Assembly: GCA_028281885.1 (NCBI GenBank) | Contig: JANQJA010000001.1 | Span: forward strand, 60,349 to 124,348 | Length of the DNA stretch: 64,000 nucleotides | Reading direction: 5' to 3' | Origin: Pseudomonadales bacterium | GTDB lineage: Bacteria; Pseudomonadota; Gammaproteobacteria; Pseudomonadales; Azotimanducaceae | Shown: one piece after another, positions 16,256 through 27,211 of the stretch | How positions within the stretch are numbered: position 1 is the stretch's first letter | Layout: each line of letters begins with the position of its first letter | The notes under the pieces: model-generated | What the model was told of the DNA's origin: nothing | Seen by the model: the letters and a program-made list of their open reading frames with translations, nothing else | Databases searched by the model: none | Translations under genes and position numbers: made by a program

Positions 16256-17094
16256 TGAGTGAAGAAGGCTCGGGTAGTGACCGGAGTTGGCTGGAACGCC
16301 TGTCACTGGCATTTGCCGGCGAACCCAGTTCCCGTAATGAGCTGATTGAATTACTCCGCTCTGCTGAGCAGAGAAGTTTGCTCGATGCTGAAGCCCTCAG
16401 CATCATCGAAGGTGCGCTGACGGTTTCCGATATGCAGGTCAGGGAAATCATGATTCCGCGGTCACAGGTTGTCATGGTCCGGATCGATGAAGACCCGGGT
16501 GATTTCCTTCCGCACATCATCGAATCCGGACACTCGCGTTTCCCGGTCATTGGCGAAAATTCGGATGACGTGCTGGGTATCCTGCTGGCGAAGGATCTGT
16601 TGTCGCTCGCACTGCGTGCGTCGAAGTCAAAGTTCAGCATGAAAGATCTGCTGCGGCCGTGTACGGCGATTCCCGAGAGCAAGCGGCTTAATGTGTTGTT
16701 GCAGGAATTCCGGAGTACGCGAAATCACCTTGCCGTAGTCTACGATGAGTATGGTGGTGTCTCCGGCATTGTCACGATCGAGGATGTGCTCGAACAGATT
16801 GTTGGCGAGATTGAAGACGAGTACGATTTTGATGAGGACGATTTCATCAAAAAGCACGATGAACACAACTACATCATTAAGGCGCTCACCCCGGTCGATG
16901 AGTTCAATGCAGTATTCAATGCCGGTTTCAATGAGGATGAGTCGGATACCATCGGCGGGTATGTCACGCAGTACTTTGGCCATTTGCCGAAGCGTGACGA
17001 ACGGATCAATATTGACGGCTATCGATTCAAGGTTTTGAACTCAGATAATCGGCGCATCCGCTTACTACAGCTCACGACACCGCAGCCGCGCTAG
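16255..17094 (+). CDS. corC: CorC/HlyC family protein with CBS pair
   Basis: 279 residues. Two CBS domains (MIPRSQVVMV..., then LRPCTAIPES...) are followed by the CorC/HlyC transporter-associated domain near the C terminus. No transmembrane helices, so it is the cytosolic CorC (YbeX) type rather than the membrane CNNM-like paralogues. It sits in the usual ybeZ-ybeY-corC-lnt order. ATG overlaps the ybeY stop (TGATG). Associated with Mg/Co efflux and, more recently, ribosome maturation. Confidence 0.92.
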   Translation: MSEEGSGSDRSWLERLSLAFAGEPSSRNELIELLRSAEQRSLLDAEALSIIEGALTVSDMQVREIMIPRSQVVMVRIDEDPGDFLPHIIESGHSRFPVIGENSDDVLGILLAKDLLSLALRASKSKFSMKDLLRPCTAIPESKRLNVLLQEFRSTRNHLAVVYDEYGGVSGIVTIEDVLEQIVGEIEDEYDFDEDDFIKKHDEHNYIIKALTPVDEFNAVFNAGFNEDESDTIGGYVTQYFGHLPKRDERINIDGYRFKVLNSDNRRIRLLQLTTPQPR

Positions 17095-17103
17095 CCCAGT
17101 CTC

Positions 17104-18630
17104 GTGGGCCAGCTTTCTCGTCTGATTGATCGCTCGCCAGCCAGCGCCGACACATTGGCGCTGGTGGCGGGATGTCTGTACCCCCTCTCGTTTGCGCCAT
17201 TCGGCTGGTGGTGGCTTGGACTGATTTCGATCGCAATGCTGATCGCCCTGGTGAGTATCGATTCGGTCAGCCTGAAGCGCGGTTGCTGGCGCTTTTTTCT
17301 TTTTTCATTTGGCATGTACGGCGTCGGCGCCTCGTGGGTCTATGTCAGCATCCATGAACATGGCAACGCCTCACCAATCCTGGCCGGGTTCTTGGTCATA
17401 CTTTTCGTATCCGGCTTGTCTTTGCTTTCCCTCATCCATGGTTATCTCTACCTCCGATTCCTGAAGTCGCTGTCGTTTGGCCTGCTACTGGGATTTCCCC
17501 TGGCCTGGTTATTGCGCGAGTGGTCTTTTACCTGGCTGCTAACTGGTTTCCCGTGGTTGTTTGCCGGTTATGGTTATCTGGCGACGCCGCTCGCTCACTA
17601 TGTGCCGATCATTGGTGTACTAGGATTGGGACTCCTGGTCATGCTACAGGGGTCGGCGCTGGCCTGGTTTGCCATCGCACCTGATAGGCAGCGCGGACTG
17701 GTGCTTGTCGCTGCCATGGTGTTGATCTGGGGCGGTGGCCTGACTGCCGGGCAGTTCCGCTTCGTATCGGCAGAAGGTGAGCCGGTTCAGGTAGCGGCAG
17801 TTCAGGGCAACGTTGATCAACATCTGAAGTGGCGTCCCGAATCAGCGGGCAGGATCATCGATACCTACCTGTCCTTGACCAATGAAGTCTGGTCGTCAGA
17901 CCTGATTGTCTGGCCCGAGGCGTCCATCACGCTGTTTCGTGAAGATGCGGTACCGCTACTGGAGGCACTGGGAAGCAGGGCTCGTCGATCCGGGGCGGCG
18001 CTGATATTGGGGCTGCCGGATCGGAGTCCTGAAGGACGTTTCTGGAATACGGCGATTGCCATTGGCGAGGGCGAGGGGCAGTACATCAAGCGCCGCCTGG
18101 TGCCCTTTGGTGAATATGTGCCACTGGAATCCAGGCTCCGGGGCCTCGTTGCATTTTTTGATCTACCAATGTCCCGCAATCGGTCCGGTCCTGATGAACA
18201 GATTCCACTTACGGCCGTGGGTCTCGGTGTATCGGTCTCGATTTGCTACGAGGTGGTCTATCCCGCACTGGTGCGACTCGGCGAGTTGCCGGTCGACCTG
18301 TTGGTCACCATCAGTAACGATACCTGGTTTGGTAATTCGATTGGGCCATACCAGCATCTGGAAATGGCCAGGGCGCGTGCGTTGGAGAATGGCCGTTACC
18401 TGGTGCGGGCGACCAACGATGGGATCACCGCGATTGTTGATGACCAGGGTCATGTGATTGATCGTCTGCCCCGGTTCGCGCCCGGTGTGCTGAGGGGTGA
18501 GGTGTTTCGTATGCGCGGGATGACGCCCTATGCCGCCTGGGGTGACGCGCCGATGCTGACGCTTGCCATTTTCGTGTTGCTGGTTCTGGTCGTCCATCGC
18601 TGGCATGTATCCCGATCGGTGATCGGTTAA
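17104..18630 (+). CDS. lnt: Apolipoprotein N-acyltransferase
   Basis: 508 residues. About six N-terminal transmembrane helices are followed by a nitrilase-type periplasmic domain with the catalytic Glu in VWPEASI, Lys in LVPFGEYVPLE and Cys in SICYEVVYP, and a C-terminal membrane helix. Lnt adds the third acyl chain to outer-membrane lipoproteins in the inner membrane. GTG start 9 bases after corC. Confidence 0.95.
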   Translation: MGQLSRLIDRSPASADTLALVAGCLYPLSFAPFGWWWLGLISIAMLIALVSIDSVSLKRGCWRFFLFSFGMYGVGASWVYVSIHEHGNASPILAGFLVILFVSGLSLLSLIHGYLYLRFLKSLSFGLLLGFPLAWLLREWSFTWLLTGFPWLFAGYGYLATPLAHYVPIIGVLGLGLLVMLQGSALAWFAIAPDRQRGLVLVAAMVLIWGGGLTAGQFRFVSAEGEPVQVAAVQGNVDQHLKWRPESAGRIIDTYLSLTNEVWSSDLIVWPEASITLFREDAVPLLEALGSRARRSGAALILGLPDRSPEGRFWNTAIAIGEGEGQYIKRRLVPFGEYVPLESRLRGLVAFFDLPMSRNRSGPDEQIPLTAVGLGVSVSICYEVVYPALVRLGELPVDLLVTISNDTWFGNSIGPYQHLEMARARALENGRYLVRATNDGITAIVDDQGHVIDRLPRFAPGVLRGEVFRMRGMTPYAAWGDAPMLTLAIFVLLVLVVHRWHVSRSVIG

Positions 18631-18664
18631 AATCGCCGACTTCCCAATCCAAGCAGAAAGGTAG

Positions 18665-21130
18665 ATGACAGAGCAGTCCCAGCAAGATGTTGACCTGTTG
18701 GCAGTCGAAAAGGACATCCAGAAGTACTGGCAGGAGAACCGCACGTTCGAAGTCAGCGAAAACTCTTCGCTGCCCAAGTTCTATTGTCTGGCGATGTTCC
18801 CCTACCCCAGCGGGCAGCTCCATATGGGGCATGTTCGGAATTTTACGCTGGGGGATGTCATTGCCCGCTTTCAGCGACTGCAGGGGAAGAATGTACTGCA
18901 TCCAATTGGCTGGGATGCGTTCGGTTTGCCGGCGGAGAATGCGGCGATCAAAAGAAACATCGCACCGGCGAAATGGACGCGGGAGAATATCGATTACATG
19001 CGTGGGCAGATGCAGCGCATGGGGTTCTCGTTTGACTGGAGCCGGGAACTGGCGACCTGCGATCCGGAATATTATCGCTGGGAACAGTGGTTCTTCACTC
19101 GAATGTTCAGCAAGGGGCTGGTGTACAAGAAGTCCGCTTGGGTTAACTGGGATCCGGTAGACCAGACGGTACTGGCCAACGAGCAGGTCATTGATGGACG
19201 GGGCTGGCGTTCAGATGCGCTGGTTGAACGGCGGGAGCTGGAGCAATGGTTCGTGAAAATCACCGACTATGCCGAAGAACTGCTGGATGGCCTGGACCAG
19301 CTCGATGGCTGGCCGGACAAAATCAAGCTGATGCAGCGGAACTGGATTGGTCGCTCCGAGGGCGTCGAGATGAGGTTCCCCCGTGATAATGGCGAAGATA
19401 TCTCAGTCTACACGACGCGACCCGACACGCTGATGGGTGCTACCTACCTTGCTGTCGCACCACAGCACCCGATTGCACAGGAAGCCGCGAAGAGCAATGC
19501 GGCGCTGGCCGAATTCGTTGATGAATGCAGCCGGGTGAAAGTGGCCGAGGCGGAGATGGCCAAACTCGATAAGCTTGGTATGGATACGGGTGAAACTGCC
19601 AAACATCCCTTGACCGGCAAGCCGATTCCCGTCTGGGTCGCCAACTTCGTATTGATGGAATACGGCTCCGGCGCGGTCATGTCTGTGCCAGCTCACGACC
19701 AGCGCGACTATGAATTTGCTCGCAAGTATGGCCTGCCCATCGAACAGGTCGTCGCTCCGGGGGACAGTCGAGAAGAATGCGACATCAGCACCGAGGCCTA
19801 TGTCAGCAAGAACGGCGTGCTGGTCAATTCCGGCGAGTTTGACGGGCTGGATTTCGATGCGGCGTTCGATGCGATCTCAGATTCACTCGCAGCCCGGGGG
19901 CTTGGCGAACGCCAGGTCAACTATCGATTGCGTGACTGGGGTGTTTCCCGGCAGCGCTACTGGGGATGCCCGATTCCCATTATCAATTGCGAAAAATGTG
20001 GCGCTGTTGCTGTACCGGATGAAGATTTGCCGGTGCTGTTGCCAACGGACGTGGAGTTTGACGGCGTCGGTTCTCCGCTCAAGAAGATGGCCTCCTGGTA
20101 TGAGACACGGTGTCCCAAGTGCGGTGGGCCTGCGGTTCGTGAAACGGATACCTTCGATACCTTTATGGAGTCTTCCTGGTACTACGCCCGCTTCGCGTCC
20201 GCCAACAGTGACGCCAGTATGCTGGATGAGCGTGCCCGCTACTGGGGTGAAGTTGACCACTATGTGGGCGGGGAAGAACACGCCATCCTGCACCTGCTGT
20301 ACGCAAGGTTCTTTCACAAGGTAATGAGAGACGAGGGACTGGTTGATTCGGATGAGCCATTCGACAAGCTGCTCGCACTCGGCATGGTGCTAAAAGATGG
20401 CGTCAAGATGTCGAAGTCAGCTGGCGATGCGGGTGATCCGCAGTTCCTGCTGGACGCATTTGGTGCCGATGCAGTCCGAATGGCGATGATGTTTGCCGCG
20501 CCGCCCGAGCAATCTTTCGAGTGGTCAGAGCATGGCGTCGAATCCGCGAATCGGTGGCTGCGACGGCTGGTTGCTTCTGTAGATGAACTGGTGGCGGCGG
20601 GCGAGATTCCCGCGCTTGATACGTTGTCACTCACCGATGAGCAGAAAGATCTGCGCCGGGTGGCCCACGAGACGCTGGCCAAGGCAGCGGATGACTATAG
20701 CCGCAGACTTGCGTTCAATACGGTGGTATCTGCGGTGATGACCTTGATGAATCAGGTCGCAAAGTTTGAGGACACATCGCCGGCGGGCAAGGCAGTGATC
20801 AAAGAGGCGTTGAATATCGCGGTCGTTGTGTTGTCGCCGATTACTCCCCATGTCGCTCACCGGCTGTGGGAAAAGCTGAATGGCTCGGTCATCGAACAGG
20901 CCCGCTGGCCGGAGGTGGATGAAGCGGCGCTGGAAAAATCCATTGTCGAGCTCGTCGTCCAGGTCAATGGCAAAGTCAGGGCCCGGCTTGAAGTGCCCCC
21001 AGGTGCGGAAAAGGATGTTGTTGAGAGGCTGGCGCTTGAGAATGAGAACGTGGAACGATTTATTGAAGGTAAATCGGTCCGCAAGCTGATTCACGTTCCT
21101 GACAAGCTCGTGAACTTCGTGGTTGGTTAG
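18665..21130 (+). CDS. leuS: Leucyl-tRNA synthetase
   Basis: 821 residues. HIGH motif as HMGH after PYPSGQL, KMSKS in [11 protein letters not shown], and an editing domain with the TTRPDTLMG stretch. A zinc-ribbon-type segment CEKCGAVAV...CPKCGGPA lies between. AAAGG precedes the ATG. The length is slightly shorter than the E. coli enzyme but complete. It is part of the lnt-leuS-lptE-holA order usual in gammaproteobacteria. Confidence 0.97.
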   Translation: MTEQSQQDVDLLAVEKDIQKYWQENRTFEVSENSSLPKFYCLAMFPYPSGQLHMGHVRNFTLGDVIARFQRLQGKNVLHPIGWDAFGLPAENAAIKRNIAPAKWTRENIDYMRGQMQRMGFSFDWSRELATCDPEYYRWEQWFFTRMFSKGLVYKKSAWVNWDPVDQTVLANEQVIDGRGWRSDALVERRELEQWFVKITDYAEELLDGLDQLDGWPDKIKLMQRNWIGRSEGVEMRFPRDNGEDISVYTTRPDTLMGATYLAVAPQHPIAQEAAKSNAALAEFVDECSRVKVAEAEMAKLDKLGMDTGETAKHPLTGKPIPVWVANFVLMEYGSGAVMSVPAHDQRDYEFARKYGLPIEQVVAPGDSREECDISTEAYVSKNGVLVNSGEFDGLDFDAAFDAISDSLAARGLGERQVNYRLRDWGVSRQRYWGCPIPIINCEKCGAVAVPDEDLPVLLPTDVEFDGVGSPLKKMASWYETRCPKCGGPAVRETDTFDTFMESSWYYARFASANSDASMLDERARYWGEVDHYVGGEEHAILHLLYARFFHKVMRDEGLVDSDEPFDKLLALGMVLKDGVKMSKSAGDAGDPQFLLDAFGADAVRMAMMFAAPPEQSFEWSEHGVESANRWLRRLVASVDELVAAGEIPALDTLSLTDEQKDLRRVAHETLAKAADDYSRRLAFNTVVSAVMTLMNQVAKFEDTSPAGKAVIKEALNIAVVVLSPITPHVAHRLWEKLNGSVIEQARWPEVDEAALEKSIVELVVQVNGKVRARLEVPPGAEKDVVERLALENENVERFIEGKSVRKLIHVPDKLVNFVVG

Positions 21131-21132
21131 CC

Positions 21133-21630
21133 GTGACGTGCTTGCGGGTCGTCGTTCTCACCATGTTGTGTGCCGCGTTCACGAGTTGTGGTTTTCACCT
21201 GCGCGGGCATCACACCGGCCATCAAATTGATGCAGATTCTTTCCAGGAAGAGGTTCGAATTGCGATTTCAGCGCCAGGTCAGCTCGCCGATCTGCGTTAC
21301 GAAATAGAACAGTTACTGCAGGGGCGTCGAGTCAATCTTGCTGCTGACGGAATGCCACTTGAACTTGTCGAAGAAGCAATGTCGAGACGGCCACTGTCAT
21401 TGGGCCGCGGCGCGGGTACCACGCAATATGAACTTCGCATGGCCGTATCCTATCGTTTTGCGGGCGTACCCTCGGTGATTACCACGCAGCGAATCTACGC
21501 CTTTGATCCGGATAGTCTGATCGGCAATTCGGAACAGGAAGAGGTGCTGGCAGATGAAATGAGACGCGATATTGCGGCCCAGCTTGTGATTCGAGTCTTC
21601 GCTACGATCGGTGATGTCGTTGAAGATTGA
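21133..21630 (+). CDS. lptE: LPS-assembly lipoprotein LptE
   Basis: 165 residues. Signal peptide with lipobox ending FTSC at Cys19, followed at once by GFHLRGH, the conserved LptE start. LptE plugs the LptD barrel and helps insert LPS in the outer membrane. GTG start two bases after leuS; overlaps holA by 17 bases. Confidence 0.93.
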   Translation: MTCLRVVVLTMLCAAFTSCGFHLRGHHTGHQIDADSFQEEVRIAISAPGQLADLRYEIEQLLQGRRVNLAADGMPLELVEEAMSRRPLSLGRGAGTTQYELRMAVSYRFAGVPSVITTQRIYAFDPDSLIGNSEQEEVLADEMRRDIAAQLVIRVFATIGDVVED

Positions 21631-22651
21631 TGCTGCCAAACTGGAACGTTCCCTCCGGGATCGGTTGGCGCCGATCTACCTCGTTTGTGGAGATGATCCG
21701 TTGCTGGTGCAGGAATCATGTGACCTGATTCGGGCGAAACTTCGAAGTGAGGGTTTCTCAGAACGCGCCCTGTTTCATGTCGAACCGAAATTCGATTGGC
21801 AGGAAGTTCTGTTTAGTGCGAATTCCATGAGCCTGTTCGCTGAGCAGCGGATTCTGGAAATTCGGATGCCAGGTGGCAAGCCCGGTGACGATGGGGCAAA
21901 AGCCCTGATCAGTTATGCGGAGGCACCGCCTGATGACACGGTAATGCTGCTGGTGTTGCCCCGCCTCGATGCGGGCAGTCAGCGTAGTAAGTGGTTCAAG
22001 GCCCTGGACCTGGCCGGCGTATTTGTTCCGGTCTGGCCGGTTGATGTGGACCAGATGCCGCGCTGGCTTGGGGAACGATTTCGTCGCGCGGGGTTGAAGG
22101 TTGAACGCGACGCCATTGAAACGATGGTTGAGCGGGTAGAAGGCAATCTGCTGGCCGCGATCCAGGAGATTGAAAGGCTGAGCCTTTTGGCGAACGGCGA
22201 GACGGTGACCCTTGCCCATATCCTGGAGGGGGTGGAAGACTCGTCGCGCTACAGCGTTTTCTCGCTGATCGATGCAGCGGTCGGTCAGGACGCGAAGCGT
22301 ACAGTCAGGGTCATGCAGGGCCTGCGTGCCGAAGGTGCGGATGTCATTCATCTGACCGCCATGGTGGCGAGGGAAATCCGCGCCCTGGCATCGATGGCAT
22401 CGGCGGTGGCAGCAGGACAAACCATCGACGGTGCGATCAAGTCGGCGCACGTTTTTTGGAAACGCAAAGCCATCGTCAAGTTGTGTCTTGAACGCCACCG
22501 AATGCCGCTGTACCTGCGTATCGGGCAGGGACTTTCCGCCGTTGACCGAATGGCGAAAGGCCTCATGCTCGGAGATCCCTGGCGGACTCTGGAGGAGCTG
22601 TTGCTGCTGCTTGCCGGCCAGTCGGTGACGCGCGAAACAGCGCGGCTCTGA
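21614..22651 (+). CDS. holA: DNA polymerase III subunit delta
   Basis: 345 residues. N terminus with APIYLVCGDDPLLVQESCDLIR is the HolA signature; a C-terminal domain (WRTLEELLLLLAG) matches the clamp-loader collar. It opens the sliding clamp as part of the gamma complex. ATG at 21614 is preferred over GTG one codon earlier. Overlap with lptE implies coupled translation. Confidence 0.94.
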   Translation: MSLKIDAAKLERSLRDRLAPIYLVCGDDPLLVQESCDLIRAKLRSEGFSERALFHVEPKFDWQEVLFSANSMSLFAEQRILEIRMPGGKPGDDGAKALISYAEAPPDDTVMLLVLPRLDAGSQRSKWFKALDLAGVFVPVWPVDVDQMPRWLGERFRRAGLKVERDAIETMVERVEGNLLAAIQEIERLSLLANGETVTLAHILEGVEDSSRYSVFSLIDAAVGQDAKRTVRVMQGLRAEGADVIHLTAMVAREIRALASMASAVAAGQTIDGAIKSAHVFWKRKAIVKLCLERHRMPLYLRIGQGLSAVDRMAKGLMLGDPWRTLEELLLLLAGQSVTRETARL

Positions 22652-22765
22652 GGCCCTGCGGATCAGCCTTGATCACTACCTGACCGGGGTTCTGACATGG
22701 CATTTTCAGGTTAATCCAGATATTCTTACGCCCCTTTTTTGACCCGTGGTAATTAGGTAGAAGTC

Positions 22766-23746
22766 ATGGCAAATCAAGGCAGTGCGCTTGAGGGCAATGG
22801 TATTCCTGATACAGAAGTCGACGTTCGCGATACCTTTGACATCGACGTTGACCTTCGCGTGCCGGCGTTTTCTGAAAGCTCTGATCATGTGCCCCCGAAG
22901 GACGAGAGCTATCTGTTCAATTACGAAACGACGCTCGCCATCCTGGCAGGATTCGCCCACAACCGACGGGTCATGGTTCAGGGATATCACGGTACCGGTA
23001 AATCGACCCATATCGAGCAGGTCGCGGCGCGACTGAACTGGCCCTGTATCCGCGTCAACCTGGACAGCCATGTCAGTCGTATGGATCTGGTCGGCAAGGA
23101 CGCGATCGTATTGCAGGATGGCAAGCAGGTTACTGAATTCAAGGAAGGTTTGCTGCCCTGGGCGCTGCAACGTGCCTGTGCGCTGGTTTTCGATGAATAT
23201 GATGCGGGTCGTCCGGATGTCATGTTTGTGATTCAGCGCGTCCTTGAAAAGGAAGGCAAGCTGACGTTGCTCGATCAGAGTACGGTCATTAGTCCGCATC
23301 CTTCTTTTCGCATGTTCGCCACCACGAATACGATTGGCCTTGGCGATCCAACCGGGCTTTATCATGGCACCCAGCAGATTAACCAGGGACAGATGGACCG
23401 CTGGAATATTGTCACGACGCTCAACTATCTTCCCCACGACAAGGAAGAAGAAATCATCATGGCGAAAATTCCGGAAGTTGACCGCCGGACTGTTTCGAAC
23501 ATGGTGTCGGTGGCGGAGCTGACCCGTCAGGGCTTTATCAATGGTGACATCTCCATCGTGATGTCACCGCGGACGGTCATTATGTGGGCGGAGAACGCGC
23601 GCATCTTCAATGACTTCGGGTTTGCGTTTCGGCTGACGTTCCTTAACAAGTGTGACGAGACGGAACGTTCGATCGTGGCGGAGTACTACCAGCGTTGTAT
23701 GGGCGAAGAGTTGCCCGAGTCGTCTTCTAAGCTCGTATTGGCCTGA
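22766..23746 (+). CDS. CobS-like AAA+ ATPase
   Basis: 326 residues. Walker [10 protein letters not shown], Walker [11 protein letters not shown], the sensor FATTNTIG and the CobS-type N terminus with [16 protein letters not shown] are present. CobS with CobT is the ATPase chaperone of aerobic cobaltochelatase CobN. No cobN is in the window, and CobST homologues without CobN are common in proteobacteria, so cobalt insertion is not proven. The CobT-like partner begins 43 bases downstream. Confidence 0.85.
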   Translation: MANQGSALEGNGIPDTEVDVRDTFDIDVDLRVPAFSESSDHVPPKDESYLFNYETTLAILAGFAHNRRVMVQGYHGTGKSTHIEQVAARLNWPCIRVNLDSHVSRMDLVGKDAIVLQDGKQVTEFKEGLLPWALQRACALVFDEYDAGRPDVMFVIQRVLEKEGKLTLLDQSTVISPHPSFRMFATTNTIGLGDPTGLYHGTQQINQGQMDRWNIVTTLNYLPHDKEEEIIMAKIPEVDRRTVSNMVSVAELTRQGFINGDISIVMSPRTVIMWAENARIFNDFGFAFRLTFLNKCDETERSIVAEYYQRCMGEELPESSSKLVLA

Positions 23747-23789
23747 TAGGCGAACGCTGCCGTCGTTATTCGGCAGCACGGAGTCCGGC

Positions 23790-25628
23790 GTGACGCAAAT
23801 CGACGATCCTACCGAGGAATTCAAACAGGCTGTCACCTCAACCATGCGCGCGATCTCGGGCAATGAGGAACTGACAGTAACCTTTGGGCGCGGTAAACCC
23901 TACATGCAGGGGAACCGTGCGCGTGTCCCTTCACCTGAAGAAGGCCTGAGTGAAGACCAGCTTGCCGCGCTGAGGGGAACGGCTGACAAGTTCGCGCTTG
24001 AGATGCGGTTTCACGATGATACTTTTCATCGTGATCATCGACCTAACTCCGGTCTTGCCAGGGAAGTGTTCGACCGCGTCGAGGATGCGCGGCTGGCCGC
24101 GATCGGCGGTTACTTGATGAAGGGCGTCGGTCAGAACCTGAATGCGGAGCTTGAACAGCACTGCGTGACCAAAGGTTATGATGGAATATCACGGCAGTCG
24201 GATGCGCCTCTGGCCGAAGCGGTCGGCATGATGATCCGGGAGCGACTGACGGGGATTGAATTGCCTCCGGCGGCGCGGGGTGTCGTCAATCTTTGGCGGG
24301 AGTACCTGGACCAGCAGCTTGGCGAACATTTCGACCAGCTCGAAGACTCGCTGTTCGACCAGGAGGCGTTCTCGGCACTTGCCCGGGACATGATTACCAG
24401 TCTTGGCCTGGGTGATGAGTTCGGTGAAGAGAGCGGGGAGGGTGATCCGGAAGATGCTGAGCAGGAAACCCAGGACATGGAGTCCGAGCCCGGCGATGAA
24501 TCCTCTGACATGGAGTCCCAGGGTGACTCTGATATGGCCGATGCCATTGAGGGCGAGGCGCCGGTCGACGTTGATACTGACGATCTGGCAGAAGGTGACG
24601 GTGACGAGGAAGAAGCAGGGTCGCCGCCCGAGATGGATCCCCATCGCAATTGGGATCGTCCACTTGAATCTGACTACAAGGCATTTACCACGGTCTTTGA
24701 CGAGGTGGTTTTTGCCAGCGACCTGAGTGAACCGGCGGAGCTTGAACGGTTGCGCAGCGTTCTAGACAAGCATCTGCAGAATTCCCAGATCCTGATCGGC
24801 AAGCTCGCCAATCGGCTACAAAGGAAACTGATGGCCCAGCAGAATCGAACCTGGGAGTTTGATCTGGAAGAAGGCCAACTCGATACATCGAGGCTGCCTA
24901 GCGTCATCATGGACCCTTTTCATCCGCTGGCTTTCAAGCAGGAAAAGGATATGAAGTTCCGGGATACGGTCGTGTCGCTGCTGATCGACAGCAGCGGCTC
25001 GATGCGGGGACGTTCCATCACTATCGCGGCCATGTGTGCGGACATTCTTGGACGAACCCTGGAACGTTGTGCTGTTCGCGTTGAGATTCTCGGCTTTACC
25101 ACCCGCGCCTGGCGCGGTGGCCAGTCCCGGGAAATGTGGCTGCAACGGGGCAAACCGTCGCATCCGGGCCGACTCAATGATTTGCGCCACATCATCTACA
25201 AGGCTGCCGATATGCCATGGCGGCGGGCGAGAGGCAACCTGGGCCTGATGATGCGCGAGGAACTGCTGAAGGAAAATATCGACGGTGAGGCGCTGCTCTG
25301 GGCGCACAATCGTTTGATTGGACGACCGGAGGATCGCCGTATATTGATGGTAATTTCAGACGGCCTGCCAGTGGATAACAGTACCTTGCTGGTGAATCCC
25401 AGCAACTATCTTGAGCAGCACCTGAAGTATGCGATCGACAAGATCGAGAACCACTCGCCGATCGAACTGGTCGCCATCGGCATTGGCCATGATGTGACTC
25501 ACCATTATCGACGTGCGGTGACGATCACCGATGCCGAACAGCTGGGCGATGCAATGATTGAACAACTGGCAGACCTGTTCGATGAGAAATCGAATGTGGA
25601 GCTGGCGAAAAGAACGAACGTTGGCTAG
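23790..25628 (+). CDS. CobT-like VWA protein
   Basis: 612 residues. An N-terminal CobT domain is followed by an Asp/Glu-rich disordered linker (about residues 210-283) and a C-terminal VWA domain with [13 protein letters not shown]. The ATG-less frame could be extended upstream to 23652, but GTG at 23790 has CGGAG at good spacing and follows the cobS-like stop, so this start is taken. It is the metal-ion-dependent partner of the AAA ATPase upstream. Target enzyme unknown. Confidence 0.85.
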   Translation: MTQIDDPTEEFKQAVTSTMRAISGNEELTVTFGRGKPYMQGNRARVPSPEEGLSEDQLAALRGTADKFALEMRFHDDTFHRDHRPNSGLAREVFDRVEDARLAAIGGYLMKGVGQNLNAELEQHCVTKGYDGISRQSDAPLAEAVGMMIRERLTGIELPPAARGVVNLWREYLDQQLGEHFDQLEDSLFDQEAFSALARDMITSLGLGDEFGEESGEGDPEDAEQETQDMESEPGDESSDMESQGDSDMADAIEGEAPVDVDTDDLAEGDGDEEEAGSPPEMDPHRNWDRPLESDYKAFTTVFDEVVFASDLSEPAELERLRSVLDKHLQNSQILIGKLANRLQRKLMAQQNRTWEFDLEEGQLDTSRLPSVIMDPFHPLAFKQEKDMKFRDTVVSLLIDSSGSMRGRSITIAAMCADILGRTLERCAVRVEILGFTTRAWRGGQSREMWLQRGKPSHPGRLNDLRHIIYKAADMPWRRARGNLGLMMREELLKENIDGEALLWAHNRLIGRPEDRRILMVISDGLPVDNSTLLVNPSNYLEQHLKYAIDKIENHSPIELVAIGIGHDVTHHYRRAVTITDAEQLGDAMIEQLADLFDEKSNVELAKRTNVG

Positions 25629-26174
25629 ATGCATCGACGTCCGTTGCTTGACCTGATTGATCGCTATGGGATCGATCATCCCGATGAAGCGAAGACCGTT
25701 CTCTGGATCAGGGAATTTGTCGTCACCAATCCGGATTGCTTCGAGCGTTCCCTGCCGACAGGTCATGTGACCGGCTCTGCCTGGATCCTGAACCCAGATC
25801 GCTCCGCTGTCTTGCTGACCCACCATCGGAAACTCGGCATCTGGGTCCAGTTGGGCGGTCACGCGGATGGCGATGCGGATGTGGCCAGGGTGGCGATTCG
25901 GGAGGCTGAAGAAGAATCAGGCCTCAGTCACTTGACGCTGTTGTCCCGCGACATCTTCGACGTAGATATTCATCTAATTCCGTCCCGTGGGCAGGAACCG
26001 GCACATCATCATTTTGACTGCCGGTTTTTACTGCAGGCTTCCGATGAGGACTACACCGTTTCAGACGAGTCTCACGATCTGCGCTGGATTCCGTTTGAGG
26101 AGATGTCCCGGTTCACTGATGAAACCTCGATCCAGCGAATGGTGGCGAAGACGAGAGCCTGGACAGCTGCGTAG
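25629..26174 (+). CDS. Nudix hydrolase
   Basis: 181 residues. The Nudix box reads GHADGDADVARVAIREAEEE plus SGL: the REUXEEXGU core is intact, but the first catalytic-box glutamate is alanine, as in several diverged family members. The start ATG follows the CobT-like stop with no gap, so it is translated with that gene. Substrate is unknown; the link to CobST may be only operon sharing. Confidence 0.85.
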   Translation: MHRRPLLDLIDRYGIDHPDEAKTVLWIREFVVTNPDCFERSLPTGHVTGSAWILNPDRSAVLLTHHRKLGIWVQLGGHADGDADVARVAIREAEEESGLSHLTLLSRDIFDVDIHLIPSRGQEPAHHHFDCRFLLQASDEDYTVSDESHDLRWIPFEEMSRFTDETSIQRMVAKTRAWTAA

Positions 26175-26263
26175 CGCTCTGGTTCGATGCGATCTTTCCA
26201 TGGCTACAGTCGGTTCCTGCTGGGGAGTCTACCGAGCTTCAGACTGTAGCGTTTATGCGATGA

Positions 26264-27211
26264 CTAGTCATAGTTGTGGCAGGCGACGATCTGCTCGTCA
26301 ACGAGGATGTCACGGGGCGTTTCTGAACGGCACCTCGACGTCGCGACCGGACAGCGGTCCGCAAAGCGACAGCCCTCTCCGACATTAATGGGTGAGGTAA
26401 TCTCACCACGAATCGGTACGAACGCTCTGTCTCTCTCAATCTGCGGGTCCGGTTCCGGATTCGCTTCAATCAACAACTGGGTATAGGGATGCTTGGGATT
26501 GAAGAAGACCTCATCGGCGGTCCCGGTTTCGACCAGGCGACCGAGGTACATGACGGCCATTCGGTCTGAGACGTAACGCACCATAGACAGGTCGTGGGCG
26601 ATGAATAGCAGTGTCAGCCCGAGCGATTGCTTCAGGTCGTTGAGCAGATTGATGACCTGTGCCTGTACGGAAACGTCCAGTGCTGATATCGGTTCGTCGC
26701 AGACGACGAAACGGGGCTCGATGATCATGGCCCGAGCGATCCCGATACGCTGTCGCTGACCGCCAGAGAACTCGTGCGGGTATCGTGACATATGGTCGGC
26801 GCTGAGACCGACCCGCTCCAGCCAGTAGGCGACCTGATCGCGAATCTGCGGCCGGGTGTGCTGGCCCTGAACAAAGAGCCCCTCGCCGATGACGTCAAGT
26901 ATTGTCATTCGAGGATTGAGCGACGAGTAGGGATCCTGAAAGATCATCTGCATCTCTTTCGAGTACTTGAGATGGTCCTGCGCGGAAAACTTCGCTGGCA
27001 GAGGTTCGCCGCGAAACCATGCTTCGCCGGATGTCCGCGGCAGGAGTCCCGTCAGTGCTTTGCCGAAAGTTGATTTGCCGGAGCCGCTCTCCCCAACGAG
27101 ACCGAGAATCTCATTCTCGTTGATCTCGAGCGATATGCCATCGACCGCGTGCAGCGTTTGTCCAACGCCGACCTGAAAGTGCTTCGCGAGATCCCGGGTT
27201 TTAACCAGCAT
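26264..27211 (-). CDS. oppF: Oligopeptide ABC transporter ATP-binding protein (OppF-type)
   Basis: 315 residues. Walker A GESGSGKST, signature FSGGQRQRIGIAR, Walker B VVCDEP and the C-terminal oligopeptide-transporter extension with the cysteine motif CRFADRCPVATSRC. The ATG at 27211 gives the standard start MLVKTRDLAKHF and an 11-base overlap with oppD, so the longer reading from 27340 is rejected. Last gene of the opp operon. Energises peptide uptake with OppD. Confidence 0.93.
   Translation of the reverse strand: MLVKTRDLAKHFQVGVGQTLHAVDGISLEINENEILGLVGESGSGKSTFGKALTGLLPRTSGEAWFRGEPLPAKFSAQDHLKYSKEMQMIFQDPYSSLNPRMTILDVIGEGLFVQGQHTRPQIRDQVAYWLERVGLSADHMSRYPHEFSGGQRQRIGIARAMIIEPRFVVCDEPISALDVSVQAQVINLLNDLKQSLGLTLLFIAHDLSMVRYVSDRMAVMYLGRLVETGTADEVFFNPKHPYTQLLIEANPEPDPQIERDRAFVPIRGEITSPINVGEGCRFADRCPVATSRCRSETPRDILVDEQIVACHNYD

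Noticed and set aside
24420..24640. Acidic low-complexity repeat
   Set aside because: It is the normal disordered linker of CobT-type proteins.
26204..26249. CTACAGTC/GACTGTAG inverted repeat between the Nudix and oppF stops
   Set aside because: The loop is about 30 bases and no T run follows, so a terminator is not supported.
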